Source: UBA4636 sp045534575 (GTDB taxonomy: Bacteria; Bacillota; Clostridia; Christensenellales; Borkfalkiaceae). From it: a stretch of 64,000 nt of DNA. Numbering within the stretch: the first letter of the stretch is position 1; the number at the start of each line of letters is the position of its first letter. Below, one piece after another: positions 16,661-24,356 of this stretch. Where the stretch lies: assembly GCA_045534575.1 (NCBI GenBank), contig JAZSJZ010000001.1, forward strand, positions 167,953 through 231,952, read 5' to 3'. The translations under genes and the position numbers were made by a program. Under the pieces are notes generated by a model that was not told where the DNA came from, did not search any database, and was given only the letters and a program-made list of their open reading frames with translations.

Positions 16661-16714
16661 AAGCGCATACCTTGCACTTATTTTAACAAATCAAGTTTTT
16701 GTTTGCAAGAGTAT

Positions 16715-16743
16715 TTGACATATTTTCTCTAAGATAATATAAT
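16715..16743 (+). promoter_or_regulatory. sigma-A promoter of metK
   Basis: TTGACA (16715-16720), 17-base spacer, TATAAT (16738-16743). The leader is only about 25 bases, so there is no room for a SAM riboswitch. Confidence 0.85.
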
Positions 16744-16775
16744 ATACGCAGATTATAATAAACAAAAGGTGTTTT

Positions 16776-17942
16776 ATGAAAAAATTTTTTACGAGCGAGA
16801 GCGTAACAGAAGGGCATCCTGATAAAATTTGCGATATTATCTCCGATTCTGTTTTAGACGCTATTTTAAAAGAAGATGAAAACGCAAGGGTTGCGTGCGA
16901 GTGTATGACGACCACCGGGCTTGTTTTGGTTGTTGGCGAAATTTCCACTTCTTGCTACGTTGATATTCAAAAAATTGCAAGATCTGCCATTAAAGAGATT
17001 GGCTACGATAGAGCAAAATACGGGTTCGATGCCGATACTTGCGCCGTTATAACTTCCATTAACGAGCAAAGCGCAGATATTGCTCTTGGCGTTGATAATT
17101 CTAAAGAATTTAAAGAAGGTGGCGAAATTTACGATAAAATCGGCGCGGGCGACCAAGGTATGATGTTTGGCTATGCGTGCGACGAAACCGAAGAACTTAT
17201 GCCACTTCCTATTATGCTTGCTCATAAACTTACCAAAAGACTTGCTGACGTTAGAAAACAAGGTATTTTGCCATATTTAAGACCAGACGGCAAAAGCCAA
17301 GTAACCGTTCAATATGACGATAGAAAAATCATAGGCGTTGATACGATTGTTGTTTCCACTCAGCACAGCGAAGACGTTAGCACCGAAAAACTTCGTGAAG
17401 ACGTTAAAAAGCACGTTATCGATGCGGTAATTGATAAGTCGCTAATGAATAAAAACGTTAAGATTTATATCAATCCAACGGGTAGGTTTGAAATCGGCGG
17501 GCCTATGGGCGATAGCGGACTTACCGGCAGAAAAATTATCGTTGATACCTACGGCGGTTACTGCTCGCACGGTGGAGGTGCTTTTTCGGGTAAAGACCCA
17601 ACCAAGGTGGATAGAAGCGCTGCCTACATGGCAAGATACGCTGCTAAAAACGTGGTTGCTGCTGGGCTTTGCAAGGAGTGCAGAATCGAAGTTGCATATG
17701 CAATCGGCGTTGCAAGACCTGTTTCGATGTTTGTTGATACTAACGGCACGGGAGTTTTCAGCGACGAAAAACTTGCTGAAATTATCTCGGCTGAGTTTGA
17801 TTTCCGTCCGCAAGCGATAATCGAAAAATTGAATTTAAGAAAACCTATTTATAAAAATACCGCGTCTTACGGGCATTTTGGAAGAGATATTTTCTCTTGG
17901 GAAAAACTTGATAAGGTTGAAGATTTAAAGAAATATTTATAA
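16776..17942 (+). CDS. metK: S-adenosylmethionine synthetase
   Basis: MetK condenses methionine and ATP to S-adenosylmethionine in the cytoplasm. The 388-residue product matches the family length and shows FTSESVTEGHPDKICD at residues 4-19, GAGDQGMMFGYA, GPMGDSGLTGRKIIVDTYGG and the phosphate loop GGGAFSGKDPTKVDRSAAYMARY. It has a consensus promoter, a short unstructured leader and its own terminator. Unlike many Firmicutes there is no space for a SAM or T-box leader, so control must be elsewhere. Assignment is certain. Confidence 0.98.
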   Translation: MKKFFTSESVTEGHPDKICDIISDSVLDAILKEDENARVACECMTTTGLVLVVGEISTSCYVDIQKIARSAIKEIGYDRAKYGFDADTCAVITSINEQSADIALGVDNSKEFKEGGEIYDKIGAGDQGMMFGYACDETEELMPLPIMLAHKLTKRLADVRKQGILPYLRPDGKSQVTVQYDDRKIIGVDTIVVSTQHSEDVSTEKLREDVKKHVIDAVIDKSLMNKNVKIYINPTGRFEIGGPMGDSGLTGRKIIVDTYGGYCSHGGGAFSGKDPTKVDRSAAYMARYAAKNVVAAGLCKECRIEVAYAIGVARPVSMFVDTNGTGVFSDEKLAEIISAEFDFRPQAIIEKLNLRKPIYKNTASYGHFGRDIFSWEKLDKVEDLKKYL

Positions 17943-17955
17943 TGCGTAAAAATCG

Positions 17956-17991
17956 AAAAACTGCCCTATAAGTCGATTAAAGGGCAGTTTT
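17956..17991 (+). terminator. terminator after metK with the recurrent loop motif
   Basis: Stem AAAAACTGCCCT / AGGGCAGTTTTT with loop ATAAGTCGATTA. The clearest example of the window-wide element acting as the loop of an intrinsic terminator. Confidence 0.92.
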
Positions 17992-18005
17992 TGTTTTGTT
18001 TTTAA

Positions 18006-18191
18006 TTATTCTTGGCTACTTGGTTGGCTATTTTCTTCTTGTTTTTTGGCTTTTTGAAGGCAAGATTTAACTTGCTTTTCTACTTCTTTTTGACCTTTTA
18101 GAACAAGGCTTTTAACACAAGAAGAATTTAGGGCAACAACCGCGCCAACAGCCATGCCAAGCATAGCGCCTAAAAGAAATTCTTTATTCAT
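18006..18191 (-). CDS. small membrane protein (glycine-rich helix, charged tail)
   Basis: A 61-residue protein with a single hydrophobic helix (FLLGAMLGMAVGAVVALNSS, about residues 5-24) rich in small residues spaced like a glycine zipper, then a Lys/Gln/Glu-rich helical tail. It resembles YtxH-type small membrane proteins in architecture; sequence identity to that family cannot be judged here. A strong CAAGGAGGAG ribosome site supports translation. It converges on metK and may share its terminator. Function unknown. Confidence 0.7.
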   Translation of the reverse strand: MNKEFLLGAMLGMAVGAVVALNSSCVKSLVLKGQKEVEKQVKSCLQKAKKQEENSQPSSQE

Positions 18192-18295
18192 AACTCCTCC
18201 TTGACAATAGTTTTTGCGATTTATCGAAAATTATACTATTTTGTTATAAAAATAAATTTAATCTAAAACTATTAAAAAGAAAATTATTATTCTTG

Positions 18296-18324
18296 TTGCA
18301 AAAGGGTGAGATAAATGCTATAAT
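18296..18324 (+). promoter_or_regulatory. promoter of ruvX with almost no leader
   Basis: TTGCAA (18296-18301), 17-base spacer, TATAAT (18319-18324), extended by a TGC before the -10. The ruvX ATG at 18334 is 10 bases after the -10, implying a leader of about three bases. Confidence 0.65.
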
Positions 18325-18333
18325 GGTTAGGAT

Positions 18334-18762
18334 ATGAAATTTATTGCATATGATATAGGAAACAAAAGAATAGGTGTTGCCGTTAGCGATCCGTTCATGC
18401 AAATGGCGCTCCCAAAGGAAACTTATTTTAGAAAAAATTTCGAAAAGGACGTATTGTTTTTAGCCAATTTGGCAAAACAAGAAGGTGCAACACGAATTGT
18501 TTGTGGGCTTCCCGTCAATTTTGACGGAAGTGAGAGCGAACAGACGAAAATCACTCGCTCGTTTATTGAAAAACTAAAAACCGTAACGCAAATTGAAGTT
18601 GTTACGGCAGACGAGAGATTTTCAACCAAAGAGGCGACTAGAGTTCTTATTCAAGGCGACGTTTCAAGAGAAAAGCGCAAGAATTTCGTTGATAGCATTG
18701 CTGCTTCGTATATTCTTGAAGACTATATTAGAAAATTAAGAAATAATGGAGAAATAAAATGA
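18334..18762 (+). CDS. ruvX: RuvX/YqgF Holliday junction resolvase-like nuclease
   Basis: A 142-residue RNase H-fold protein of the YqgF family, implicated in pre-16S rRNA 5' end maturation and resolvase-like cleavage. It has the N-terminal metal-binding strand AYDIGNKRIGVAVSDP (Asp about residue 6), GLPVNFDGSESEQT, the VTADERFST strand with the second acidic residue and the C-terminal DSIAASYILEDY. Length is typical. The stop overlaps the next start (ATGA), and the ruvX-DUF1292 pairing is conserved in Firmicutes. Its transcript looks nearly leaderless. Confidence 0.95.
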   Translation: MKFIAYDIGNKRIGVAVSDPFMQMALPKETYFRKNFEKDVLFLANLAKQEGATRIVCGLPVNFDGSESEQTKITRSFIEKLKTVTQIEVVTADERFSTKEATRVLIQGDVSREKRKNFVDSIAASYILEDYIRKLRNNGEIK

Positions 18763-19073
18763 AAGAAGACAAGAACAACGTTCAATTAAACGACAATGAA
18801 GAAGAAATCGTAGAACTTACTGACGAGGGCGGAAAAGTTCTTCATTTCTACCACGTGGCAACGACGGAATTTAAGGGTAAACTTTACGCTTTTTTCCAAC
18901 CCGCTGAAGATATTGAAGGCTTAGAAGAAGATGAGGTTGTGGTTTTAGAGGTTAACCAAGAAGACGGAACGCTTCTACCAATTTTAGACGAAAAACTTCT
19001 TGACGAAGTTTACGCTGATTTCATCGAAACCTTTGACGACGAAGACGCCGATGATGACGCTCACGACGAATAA
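18759..19073 (+). CDS. DUF1292 family protein (YrzB-like)
   Basis: A very acidic 104-residue cytoplasmic protein. The core ELTDEGGKVLHFYHVATTEFKGKLYAFFQP and EDEVVVLEVNQEDG is the DUF1292 pattern. The C-terminus is nearly all Asp and Glu. In Firmicutes the family commonly sits behind ruvX, as it does here with an ATGA overlap. Its biochemical role is unknown. The assignment to the family is by recognised pattern and by position. Confidence 0.88.
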   Translation: MKEDKNNVQLNDNEEEIVELTDEGGKVLHFYHVATTEFKGKLYAFFQPAEDIEGLEEDEVVVLEVNQEDGTLLPILDEKLLDEVYADFIETFDDEDADDDAHDE

Positions 19074-19082
19074 GTAAAAATG

Positions 19083-19107
19083 AAAAACCGCCCGATAATC
19101 GACTTAT
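19083..19107 (-). repeat. recurrent TATAA-GTCGA-TTA element
   Basis: CCGCCCGATAATCGACTTAT followed by AGGC, about ten bases after the DUF1292 stop, reverse orientation. Confidence 0.55.
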
Positions 19108-19161
19108 AGGCAAGGTAATTTTAAAAAAGAGCGGTATTTTAAAAACAAAATAATAAAAATT

Positions 19162-19210
19162 GAGATTGTGATTTTAATCTTTAAGATTAGATTGCAATCT
19201 CTTTTTTTTT
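19162..19210 (+). terminator. intrinsic terminator between DUF1292 and ku
   Basis: GAGATTG and AATCTT on the left pair with AAGATT and CAATCTC on the right across an internal bulge; ten T follow. Confidence 0.8.
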
Positions 19211-19301
19211 GTTTTAAAAGTTCTATTTGCGTTAAAGTTTTTTAATATTTAACATATATTTTTTGTTGTTTTTAGCAATAATAAAAAGGTAGGAGAATTT
19301 T

Positions 19302-20087
19302 ATGGCATATTCGTATAAAGGAGCGATAACGTTCGGGCTTGTGTATATTCCCATAACGCTATCGCTATCGGTAAGAGAGCAAGATATCGGCTTTAACATG
19401 CTAGAGAGAAAAACTAAGTCTAGGGTAAAATACAAAAAAACTTGCGTAGATTGTGGCGGAAAGGAAGTCAAAAATGAAGATATCGTAAAAGGTTATCAAT
19501 ACGAAAAAGATAAATATGTTATTTTCACTAACGAAGATTTTGAAAAGTTAAAAACGCCTAAAGACAAAAATATTACGATTGAAGAGTTCGTTGATTTAGA
19601 CGAGGTTGACCCCATTTATTTCGACAAGGCGTATTACGTAAAGCCAATCGGTGCGGACAAGGCTTATTTTGTGCTACTTAAAGCAATGGAAACGCAAAAA
19701 AAGGCGGGAATTGCAAAAACGGTGTTAGGAACGAAGGAAACGCTTTTGTTGCTTCGGGCTCGCGATGGAAAAATGCTCGTAAACACTCTGTATTTTCATA
19801 CGGAAATAGAAAAAGCACCACAAATTGAAAAGACTTCGGTTGCGCAAAAAGAACTTGCGCTTGCTAAAAACCTAATAAGTCAAATGAGTGGCAAATTTCA
19901 GCCGGAAAAATATAAAGACGAATATCACGAACGAGTTAAAAAAGCCATCAAGCAAAAGATAGCGGGTGGGAAAATCGTTCACTCTAAGGATGAAAAAGAG
20001 CCTGTTAAAATTATCAATCTTATGGAAGCACTGCAAAAGAGTTTAAAGCCGAAAAAAGGCGCAAAACAAGTTTTAGAGGCTAAGTGA
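19302..20087 (+). CDS. ku: Ku family DNA end-binding protein
   Basis: Bacterial Ku forms a homodimeric ring on double-strand DNA ends and recruits LigD for non-homologous end joining. The 261-residue product begins with the family hallmark YSYKGAITFGLVYIPITLSLSV and continues through CVDCGGKEV, DIVKGYQYEKDKYV and EEVDPIYFDKAYYV-like strands (LDEVDPIYFDKAYYVKP). The C-terminal tail is Lys-rich (KKGAKQVLEAK). It overlaps ligD by one base and has an AGGAG ribosome site. No homolog of a sporulation-specific promoter was confidently identified. Confidence 0.97.
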   Translation: MAYSYKGAITFGLVYIPITLSLSVREQDIGFNMLERKTKSRVKYKKTCVDCGGKEVKNEDIVKGYQYEKDKYVIFTNEDFEKLKTPKDKNITIEEFVDLDEVDPIYFDKAYYVKPIGADKAYFVLLKAMETQKKAGIAKTVLGTKETLLLLRARDGKMLVNTLYFHTEIEKAPQIEKTSVAQKELALAKNLISQMSGKFQPEKYKDEYHERVKKAIKQKIAGGKIVHSKDEKEPVKIINLMEALQKSLKPKKGAKQVLEAK

Positions 20088-21508
20088 TGAGTTTAAAAGA
20101 ATATAACAAAAAGCGCGATTTCACAAAAACTAACGAGCCTAGCGGAAACAAAAGCCAAGGCAGTGGGCGGTTTGTCGTGCAGTATCATAAAGCGAGAACC
20201 GACCATTATGATTTTCGTTTAGAGTACAACGGCGTTTTGCTAAGTTGGGCGGTTCCCAAAGGGCTATCTAAAAACCCGAAAGTAAAAAGGCTTGCCGTTA
20301 AAGTTGAAGACCACCCCACTGATTATATTGATTTTGAAGGCATTATTCCTAAAGGCAATTACGGCGCGGGCACGGTTGAAATATTTGATAGCGGAAATTA
20401 TAGCCCTATAATTGAAATGGATAAAGGCTTAAAAAAGGGGCACGTAAAAGTTTTATTAAATGGTGAAAAGTTAAAAGGCGTTTGGTCGCTTATAAAAACT
20501 GACGGCGAAAATTGGCTTGCCGTTAAATATAGCGATGAATTTGCAAAAAATAATGATAAGCCGTCAAAACTTCCGTTTAAAAAATGTTCGGTAATGCTTG
20601 CAACACTTGCGCAAAAAATTCCGCACGGGAAAGATTGGGTTTATGAAATTAAGTATGACGGGTATAGAATTTTAGCCTTCTTTGAGAACGGAAGCGTTAC
20701 GCTAAAATCGAGAAATCAAACGGACTACACAAAAAAATTCAATAAAATTGCTAACGCTTTAAAAGATATTGATGCGGAAAATTTTATAGTTGACGGCGAA
20801 GTTGTTGCCTTTGATGAAAATGGTAGAAGCGATTTTGGTTTGCTTCAACAAAGCATAAAAAATGGAAAAGCCGAAATTTATTTTGTGGTGTTTGATTTAA
20901 TTGCTCTAAATGGTATTGACCTAAGGGAAGAGCCACTTTTAAAAAGAAAGGAAAAACTTGAAAGACTTATCTATAAGTCGGGCAATAGGTTGATTTTCTC
21001 CCATCACGTTGACGACGGGAAAAAGTGTTTTGAACTTGCGAAGGAGAATAATCTCGAAGGAATAATAGCGAAAAAGGCGTCGTCGAAATACGTTAGTTCA
21101 AGGTCGGAAAATTGGTTAAAAATTAAAAATAGTCAACGCCAAGAGTTCGTTGTTTGTGGCTTTACCACAACTGAAAAAAACGAATATCTTAGCGCACTTA
21201 TTTTAGGCTATTACGACGGGAGTTCTCTTGTTTATGCGGGAAAGGTGGGAACGGGATTTAGCGAAAACGATAAAAAAATTCTTCACCAAGCACTTTCAAA
21301 AATTAAAAGAAAAACAAGCCCTTTTAAAGATTATAGTGAAAAGTCGGCGACTTTCGTTAAGCCTATTTTGGTTGCTCAAATTAAGTTTGCAGAGTGGACG
21401 AAGGAAAATCTTTTGCGCCAGCCAAGTTTTTTGGGATTGAGAGAAGATAAAAATGCAAAAGAAGTTGTGAGGGAGGGCTTTGATGGAAATAAAAATAACA
21501 AATCCTGA
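20087..21508 (+). CDS. ligD: LigD-type ATP-dependent DNA ligase with N-terminal phosphoesterase domain
   Basis: This 473-residue enzyme seals DNA ends held by Ku. Residues about 20-145 are the 3'-phosphoesterase (PE) domain with HKARTDHYDFRLE and the EDHPTDYIDFEG strand, whose His and Asp residues bind metal. The adenylating ligase domain follows, with the nucleotidyl lysine in YEIKYDGYRI (about residue 190), DGEVVAFD and the later LEGIIAKK and WLKIK motifs, then an OB-fold. The polymerase domain is absent and encoded separately by the next gene. I choose the ATG at 20087, overlapping the ku stop as TGATG, over a GTG three bases earlier. Confidence 0.95.
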   Translation: MSLKEYNKKRDFTKTNEPSGNKSQGSGRFVVQYHKARTDHYDFRLEYNGVLLSWAVPKGLSKNPKVKRLAVKVEDHPTDYIDFEGIIPKGNYGAGTVEIFDSGNYSPIIEMDKGLKKGHVKVLLNGEKLKGVWSLIKTDGENWLAVKYSDEFAKNNDKPSKLPFKKCSVMLATLAQKIPHGKDWVYEIKYDGYRILAFFENGSVTLKSRNQTDYTKKFNKIANALKDIDAENFIVDGEVVAFDENGRSDFGLLQQSIKNGKAEIYFVVFDLIALNGIDLREEPLLKRKEKLERLIYKSGNRLIFSHHVDDGKKCFELAKENNLEGIIAKKASSKYVSSRSENWLKIKNSQRQEFVVCGFTTTEKNEYLSALILGYYDGSSLVYAGKVGTGFSENDKKILHQALSKIKRKTSPFKDYSEKSATFVKPILVAQIKFAEWTKENLLRQPSFLGLREDKNAKEVVREGFDGNKNNKS

Positions 21509-22301
21509 TAAAATACTATTTCCAAAAGAAAAATTAACGAAAATGGATTTGGTAAAATACTATCACGATATATCTAAAACAATGCTACCGTTTGTTAAAA
21601 ATCGCTTTTTGAGTGTTATTCGCTGTCATAACGGGGTGAAAGGCGAGTGCTTTTTTAAAAAACACCCAACCACCGATAAGGAAGTTGAAATAAAAAAATA
21701 TAAGGGCGAAGATTATTTTTATATTAAAAACGAAAATCAATTAGTATATCAAGTGCAGATGGGTTCGGTGGAATTTCATACTTGGGGAAGCGAGGTAACA
21801 TCGCTAAAAAAGCCAAGCGTTATGGTATTTGACCTTGACCCAGACGAGAATTTTTCGCTCGATAGACTAAGAGAGGCCGTTTTAAAAGTTAAATCTGTTT
21901 TAGACGATTTAAATTTAAAGTCTTTTTTAAAAACGAGTGGTGGAAAGGGGTATCATATCGTTGTTCCGTTTAAAACTTCTAAAAATTGGGACGTTTTTTA
22001 TGATTTTTCACGCCAAGTTGCTGAAGTTTGCCAAAATAAGTGGGATAAAGAATTTACAACTAACATTAGAAAAGTTGAGCGCCGAGGTAAAATTTTCGTT
22101 GACTATTTAAGGAATAATATAGGTGCAACGTGCGTTGCTCCCTATTCCGTTCGAGCTCGCGACGGCGCGCCCATTTCAATGCCGATATCTTGGAATAAAC
22201 TTGAAGAAATTATGCCCAACGAAGTTACAATAAAAAACTATAAAAAATATTTAAACAACTCTTGGGCTGATTTTTTTGATACGTCTTCGCTCTTGTCTTA
22301 A
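21483..22301 (+). CDS. LigD-type primase-polymerase (PolD) as a separate protein
   Basis: A 272-residue archaeo-eukaryotic-primase-fold polymerase that fills gaps and adds nucleotides during end joining. It shows TNPDKILFPKEKLTKMDLVKYY at the start, the catalytic pair in VMVFDLDPDE, SGGKGYHIVVP and the late APYSVRARDGAPISMPI. It overlaps the ligase gene by 26 bases. In many bacteria this domain is fused in one LigD polypeptide; here PE-ligase and polymerase are split. The ATG at 21483 is preferred to a TTG at 21480; GGGAGGG lies just upstream. The operon ku-ligase-polymerase thus looks complete. Confidence 0.94.
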   Translation: MEIKITNPDKILFPKEKLTKMDLVKYYHDISKTMLPFVKNRFLSVIRCHNGVKGECFFKKHPTTDKEVEIKKYKGEDYFYIKNENQLVYQVQMGSVEFHTWGSEVTSLKKPSVMVFDLDPDENFSLDRLREAVLKVKSVLDDLNLKSFLKTSGGKGYHIVVPFKTSKNWDVFYDFSRQVAEVCQNKWDKEFTTNIRKVERRGKIFVDYLRNNIGATCVAPYSVRARDGAPISMPISWNKLEEIMPNEVTIKNYKKYLNNSWADFFDTSSLLS

Positions 22302-22346
22302 CCTTTTTCTAAACTTAAAAATTATCAGTTTTATAGGACAAAAAGA

Positions 22347-22382
22347 AAATAGTCTTGGTAAAAAACCAAGACTATTTGTTTT
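22347..22382 (+). terminator. intrinsic terminator after the end-joining operon
   Basis: Stem AAATAGTCTTGGT / ACCAAGACTATTT with a five-A loop and T-rich tail. A-rich left flank allows use by the converging uppP transcript too. Confidence 0.85.
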
Positions 22383-22401
22383 ATAAATTATCAATTAGTT
22401 T

Positions 22402-22429
22402 GCCTATAAGTCGATTAAATGCGTTTTTT
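22402..22429 (+). repeat. recurrent TATAA-GTCGA-TTA element
   Basis: GCCTATAAGTCGATTAAATG followed by CGTTTTTT, close to the 3' end of the converging uppP gene. Confidence 0.55.
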
Positions 22430-22434
22430 GTCAA

Positions 22435-23277
22435 TTAAATAACGTTTGCAATGGCTAAGACAATAATAATCACGCCTAAAATTATTCTATACCAGCCAAA
22501 AGGCTTGAAGTCTTTTTTCTTGATATAGTTCATTAAGAATTTAATAACGAACAATGAAACAACGAACGCAACCAAAAATCCAATGCCGAGAATAATTAAT
22601 TCGTTGGTTGCAAAGAAGCCAACCTCTAAAACGTATTTAACAATCTTTAAAAGGCTCATACCAATCATAACGGGAACGGCTAAAAAGAAAGTAAATTCAG
22701 CGGCTGCAACTCTTGAAACGCCAATGATAAGCGCGCCGATTATCGTTGCTCCCGACCTAGAAGTGCCTGGAATTATCGAAAGAACTTGAAAAAGCCCAAT
22801 GTAAAGCGCGGTAAGATATGTAATTTCTCCAAGCGTTTGAGTTTTAGGCTGTCTTTTTGCGTTGTAAGTTTCAACTAAAATAAACAAAATACCGTAAACG
22901 ATTAACGCAATAGAAATAACGACAGGGGTTGATAGGTGTGCTTCGATAATATCGTCGAACAAAACGGTTGCAATAAAGCCGGGTATGCACGCAACGACTA
23001 CCTTAAACCAAGTGGAGAAAACGTCTTTTCTAACGATAGGCTCGGTTTTATCTTTAAATTGGAACGGCCACATTTTTTTCCAAAACAGAATAACAACGGC
23101 TAGAATTGCGCCAAGTTGAATAAAGTAAAGAAAAACGTCAAAAAATTCTTTTGTTGCGTTTAGGTTGAAAAACGCATTAAATAAAAGAAGGTGCCCTGTT
23201 GAAGAAATAGGAAGCCACTCCGTTATTCCCTCAACGATACCGAGCGCAATAACCTTTAAAATTTCAAAAAAATCCAT
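22435..23277 (-). CDS. uppP: undecaprenyl-diphosphatase UppP/BacA
   Basis: A 280-residue polytopic membrane enzyme that dephosphorylates undecaprenyl pyrophosphate to recycle the carrier lipid for peptidoglycan; it can also give bacitracin resistance. The two hallmark motifs are present: GIVEGITEWLPISSTGHL (residues 13-30) and PGTSRSGATIIGALIIG (about 172-188), with about eight hydrophobic helices. The minus-strand ribosome site is AAGGAGCG. It has its own consensus promoter and is monocistronic. Together with murG it is the second lipid II-cycle gene in the window. Confidence 0.97.
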   Translation of the reverse strand: MDFFEILKVIALGIVEGITEWLPISSTGHLLLFNAFFNLNATKEFFDVFLYFIQLGAILAVVILFWKKMWPFQFKDKTEPIVRKDVFSTWFKVVVACIPGFIATVLFDDIIEAHLSTPVVISIALIVYGILFILVETYNAKRQPKTQTLGEITYLTALYIGLFQVLSIIPGTSRSGATIIGALIIGVSRVAAAEFTFFLAVPVMIGMSLLKIVKYVLEVGFFATNELIILGIGFLVAFVVSLFVIKFLMNYIKKKDFKPFGWYRIILGVIIIVLAIANVI

Positions 23278-23303
23278 AATTCGCTCCTTTTTGTAATGAT
23301 ATT

Positions 23304-23332
23304 ATGATACAACATAAATTATGATTTGTCAA
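23304..23332 (-). promoter_or_regulatory. promoter of uppP
   Basis: On the minus strand TTGACA (23327-23332), 17-base spacer, TATCAT (23304-23309). Confidence 0.75.
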
Positions 23333-23334
23333 GA

Positions 23335-23377
23335 TAAAAAAATAGCCGATAGGTTACGCTTTGCAACCTATCGGCTA
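23335..23377 (-). terminator. intrinsic terminator of the pot operon
   Basis: Stem TAGCCGATAGGTT / AACCTATCGGCTA (23343-23377) followed on the minus strand by a T-run. It lies just after the stop at 23386. Confidence 0.88.
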
Positions 23378-23385
23378 AAATCATT

Positions 23386-24351
23386 TTAAATTAAAAAATC
23401 GTGAAAGCCTTCGTGAGTGCAAGAAGAGAATAAAAGTTTTTCTCCAAAATATATTGCAAGGTCTTCAAAAGGCGAAATTTTATAGTCGTTTTCAAAAGAT
23501 AAAAGATAACTTTTTGTTTTTTCGGTTAATTTAAAAGTGAAAACGATTATCGGCTCGGATGATAGAGTTACCTCGTTAAAGAACGAAACCTTTGCGTCTA
23601 CGAGGTTATCAAAAAGAAGTGGATAATCTTTCAAAATGTCGGTTAATGGGCTTATAGGCTGGCTTTTTAGTTTTTCAAGCGTAATTTTTGCGTTGAAAAT
23701 AAATTCAATGAGCGAATAAAAATGCCAATATTCTTGACCATACTTTGTTTTGCCTTCAGCAACTAAATCGCAAACAAAAGGCATATTTTTAGAAACTTCG
23801 TCAATAATTTCGGCTAAAACCGTTTCAAAGGATGCCGTTTTTTTGTTTTTGGGAATTTTATTAAAAATGTGTTGAAGTTCACTAAAAACCTTTGCGCTTA
23901 AGTTTTGGTAGGCAACGCTTGCGTCTAAATTAGAAATTCCAAAGTCCGTAAGCCTTAAAGATAGCGAGAACCTATCAGCCGAACTAGTAAGTCCTAAAAT
24001 TTCAGCCATCGTTGCGTTTTCGAGCTTCTTTGCTTTTAAATATTCGTCAAACGTAGAAAAGTTATCGTTAATTAGAACAATTTGCGCTTGGTTTTCCTTT
24101 AAAAAGCCGTTTTCAAAAAGAAGTTCTTCAACTGCGTCATAATCGGCGCATTTTACGGGATTAGCGCTAGACGAAAATTTCACGATAAAGCCTAAATCTT
24201 TAGTTACGGCTTTATAACTTTCGCCGTCTTGAACAACTTCGATAACCAAGTTTTTGTTAATTGACGCTTGTTGGTTTTCGCTTTCTAACTTCAAGCGCAA
24301 ATCTTCTTGTGTTAAATATCGTTTAAAATCTAAAAGAGAAATAGTTTGCAT
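23386..24351 (-). CDS. uncharacterised protein, last gene of the polyamine transport operon
   Basis: I do not recognise this 321-residue protein. It has no signal peptide or membrane helix; it is a mixed alpha/beta cytoplasmic-type protein with a start MQTISLLDFKRYLTQEDLRL. It follows potD by only five bases and precedes the operon terminator, so it is cotranscribed with the polyamine transporter. A copy of the recurrent GCCTATAAGCCC-type element lies inside its coding sequence near 23644-23671, encoding SQPISPLTDILK. A role linked to polyamine uptake is possible on position alone. Confidence 0.65.
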   Translation of the reverse strand: MQTISLLDFKRYLTQEDLRLKLESENQQASINKNLVIEVVQDGESYKAVTKDLGFIVKFSSSANPVKCADYDAVEELLFENGFLKENQAQIVLINDNFSTFDEYLKAKKLENATMAEILGLTSSADRFSLSLRLTDFGISNLDASVAYQNLSAKVFSELQHIFNKIPKNKKTASFETVLAEIIDEVSKNMPFVCDLVAEGKTKYGQEYWHFYSLIEFIFNAKITLEKLKSQPISPLTDILKDYPLLFDNLVDAKVSFFNEVTLSSEPIIVFTFKLTEKTKSYLLSFENDYKISPFEDLAIYFGEKLLFSSCTHEGFHDFLI

Positions 24352-24356
24352 AATTT

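Noticed and set aside
16744..16775. SAM riboswitch upstream of metK
   Set aside because: Only about 25 transcribed bases precede the ATG, too few for any SAM-sensing RNA.
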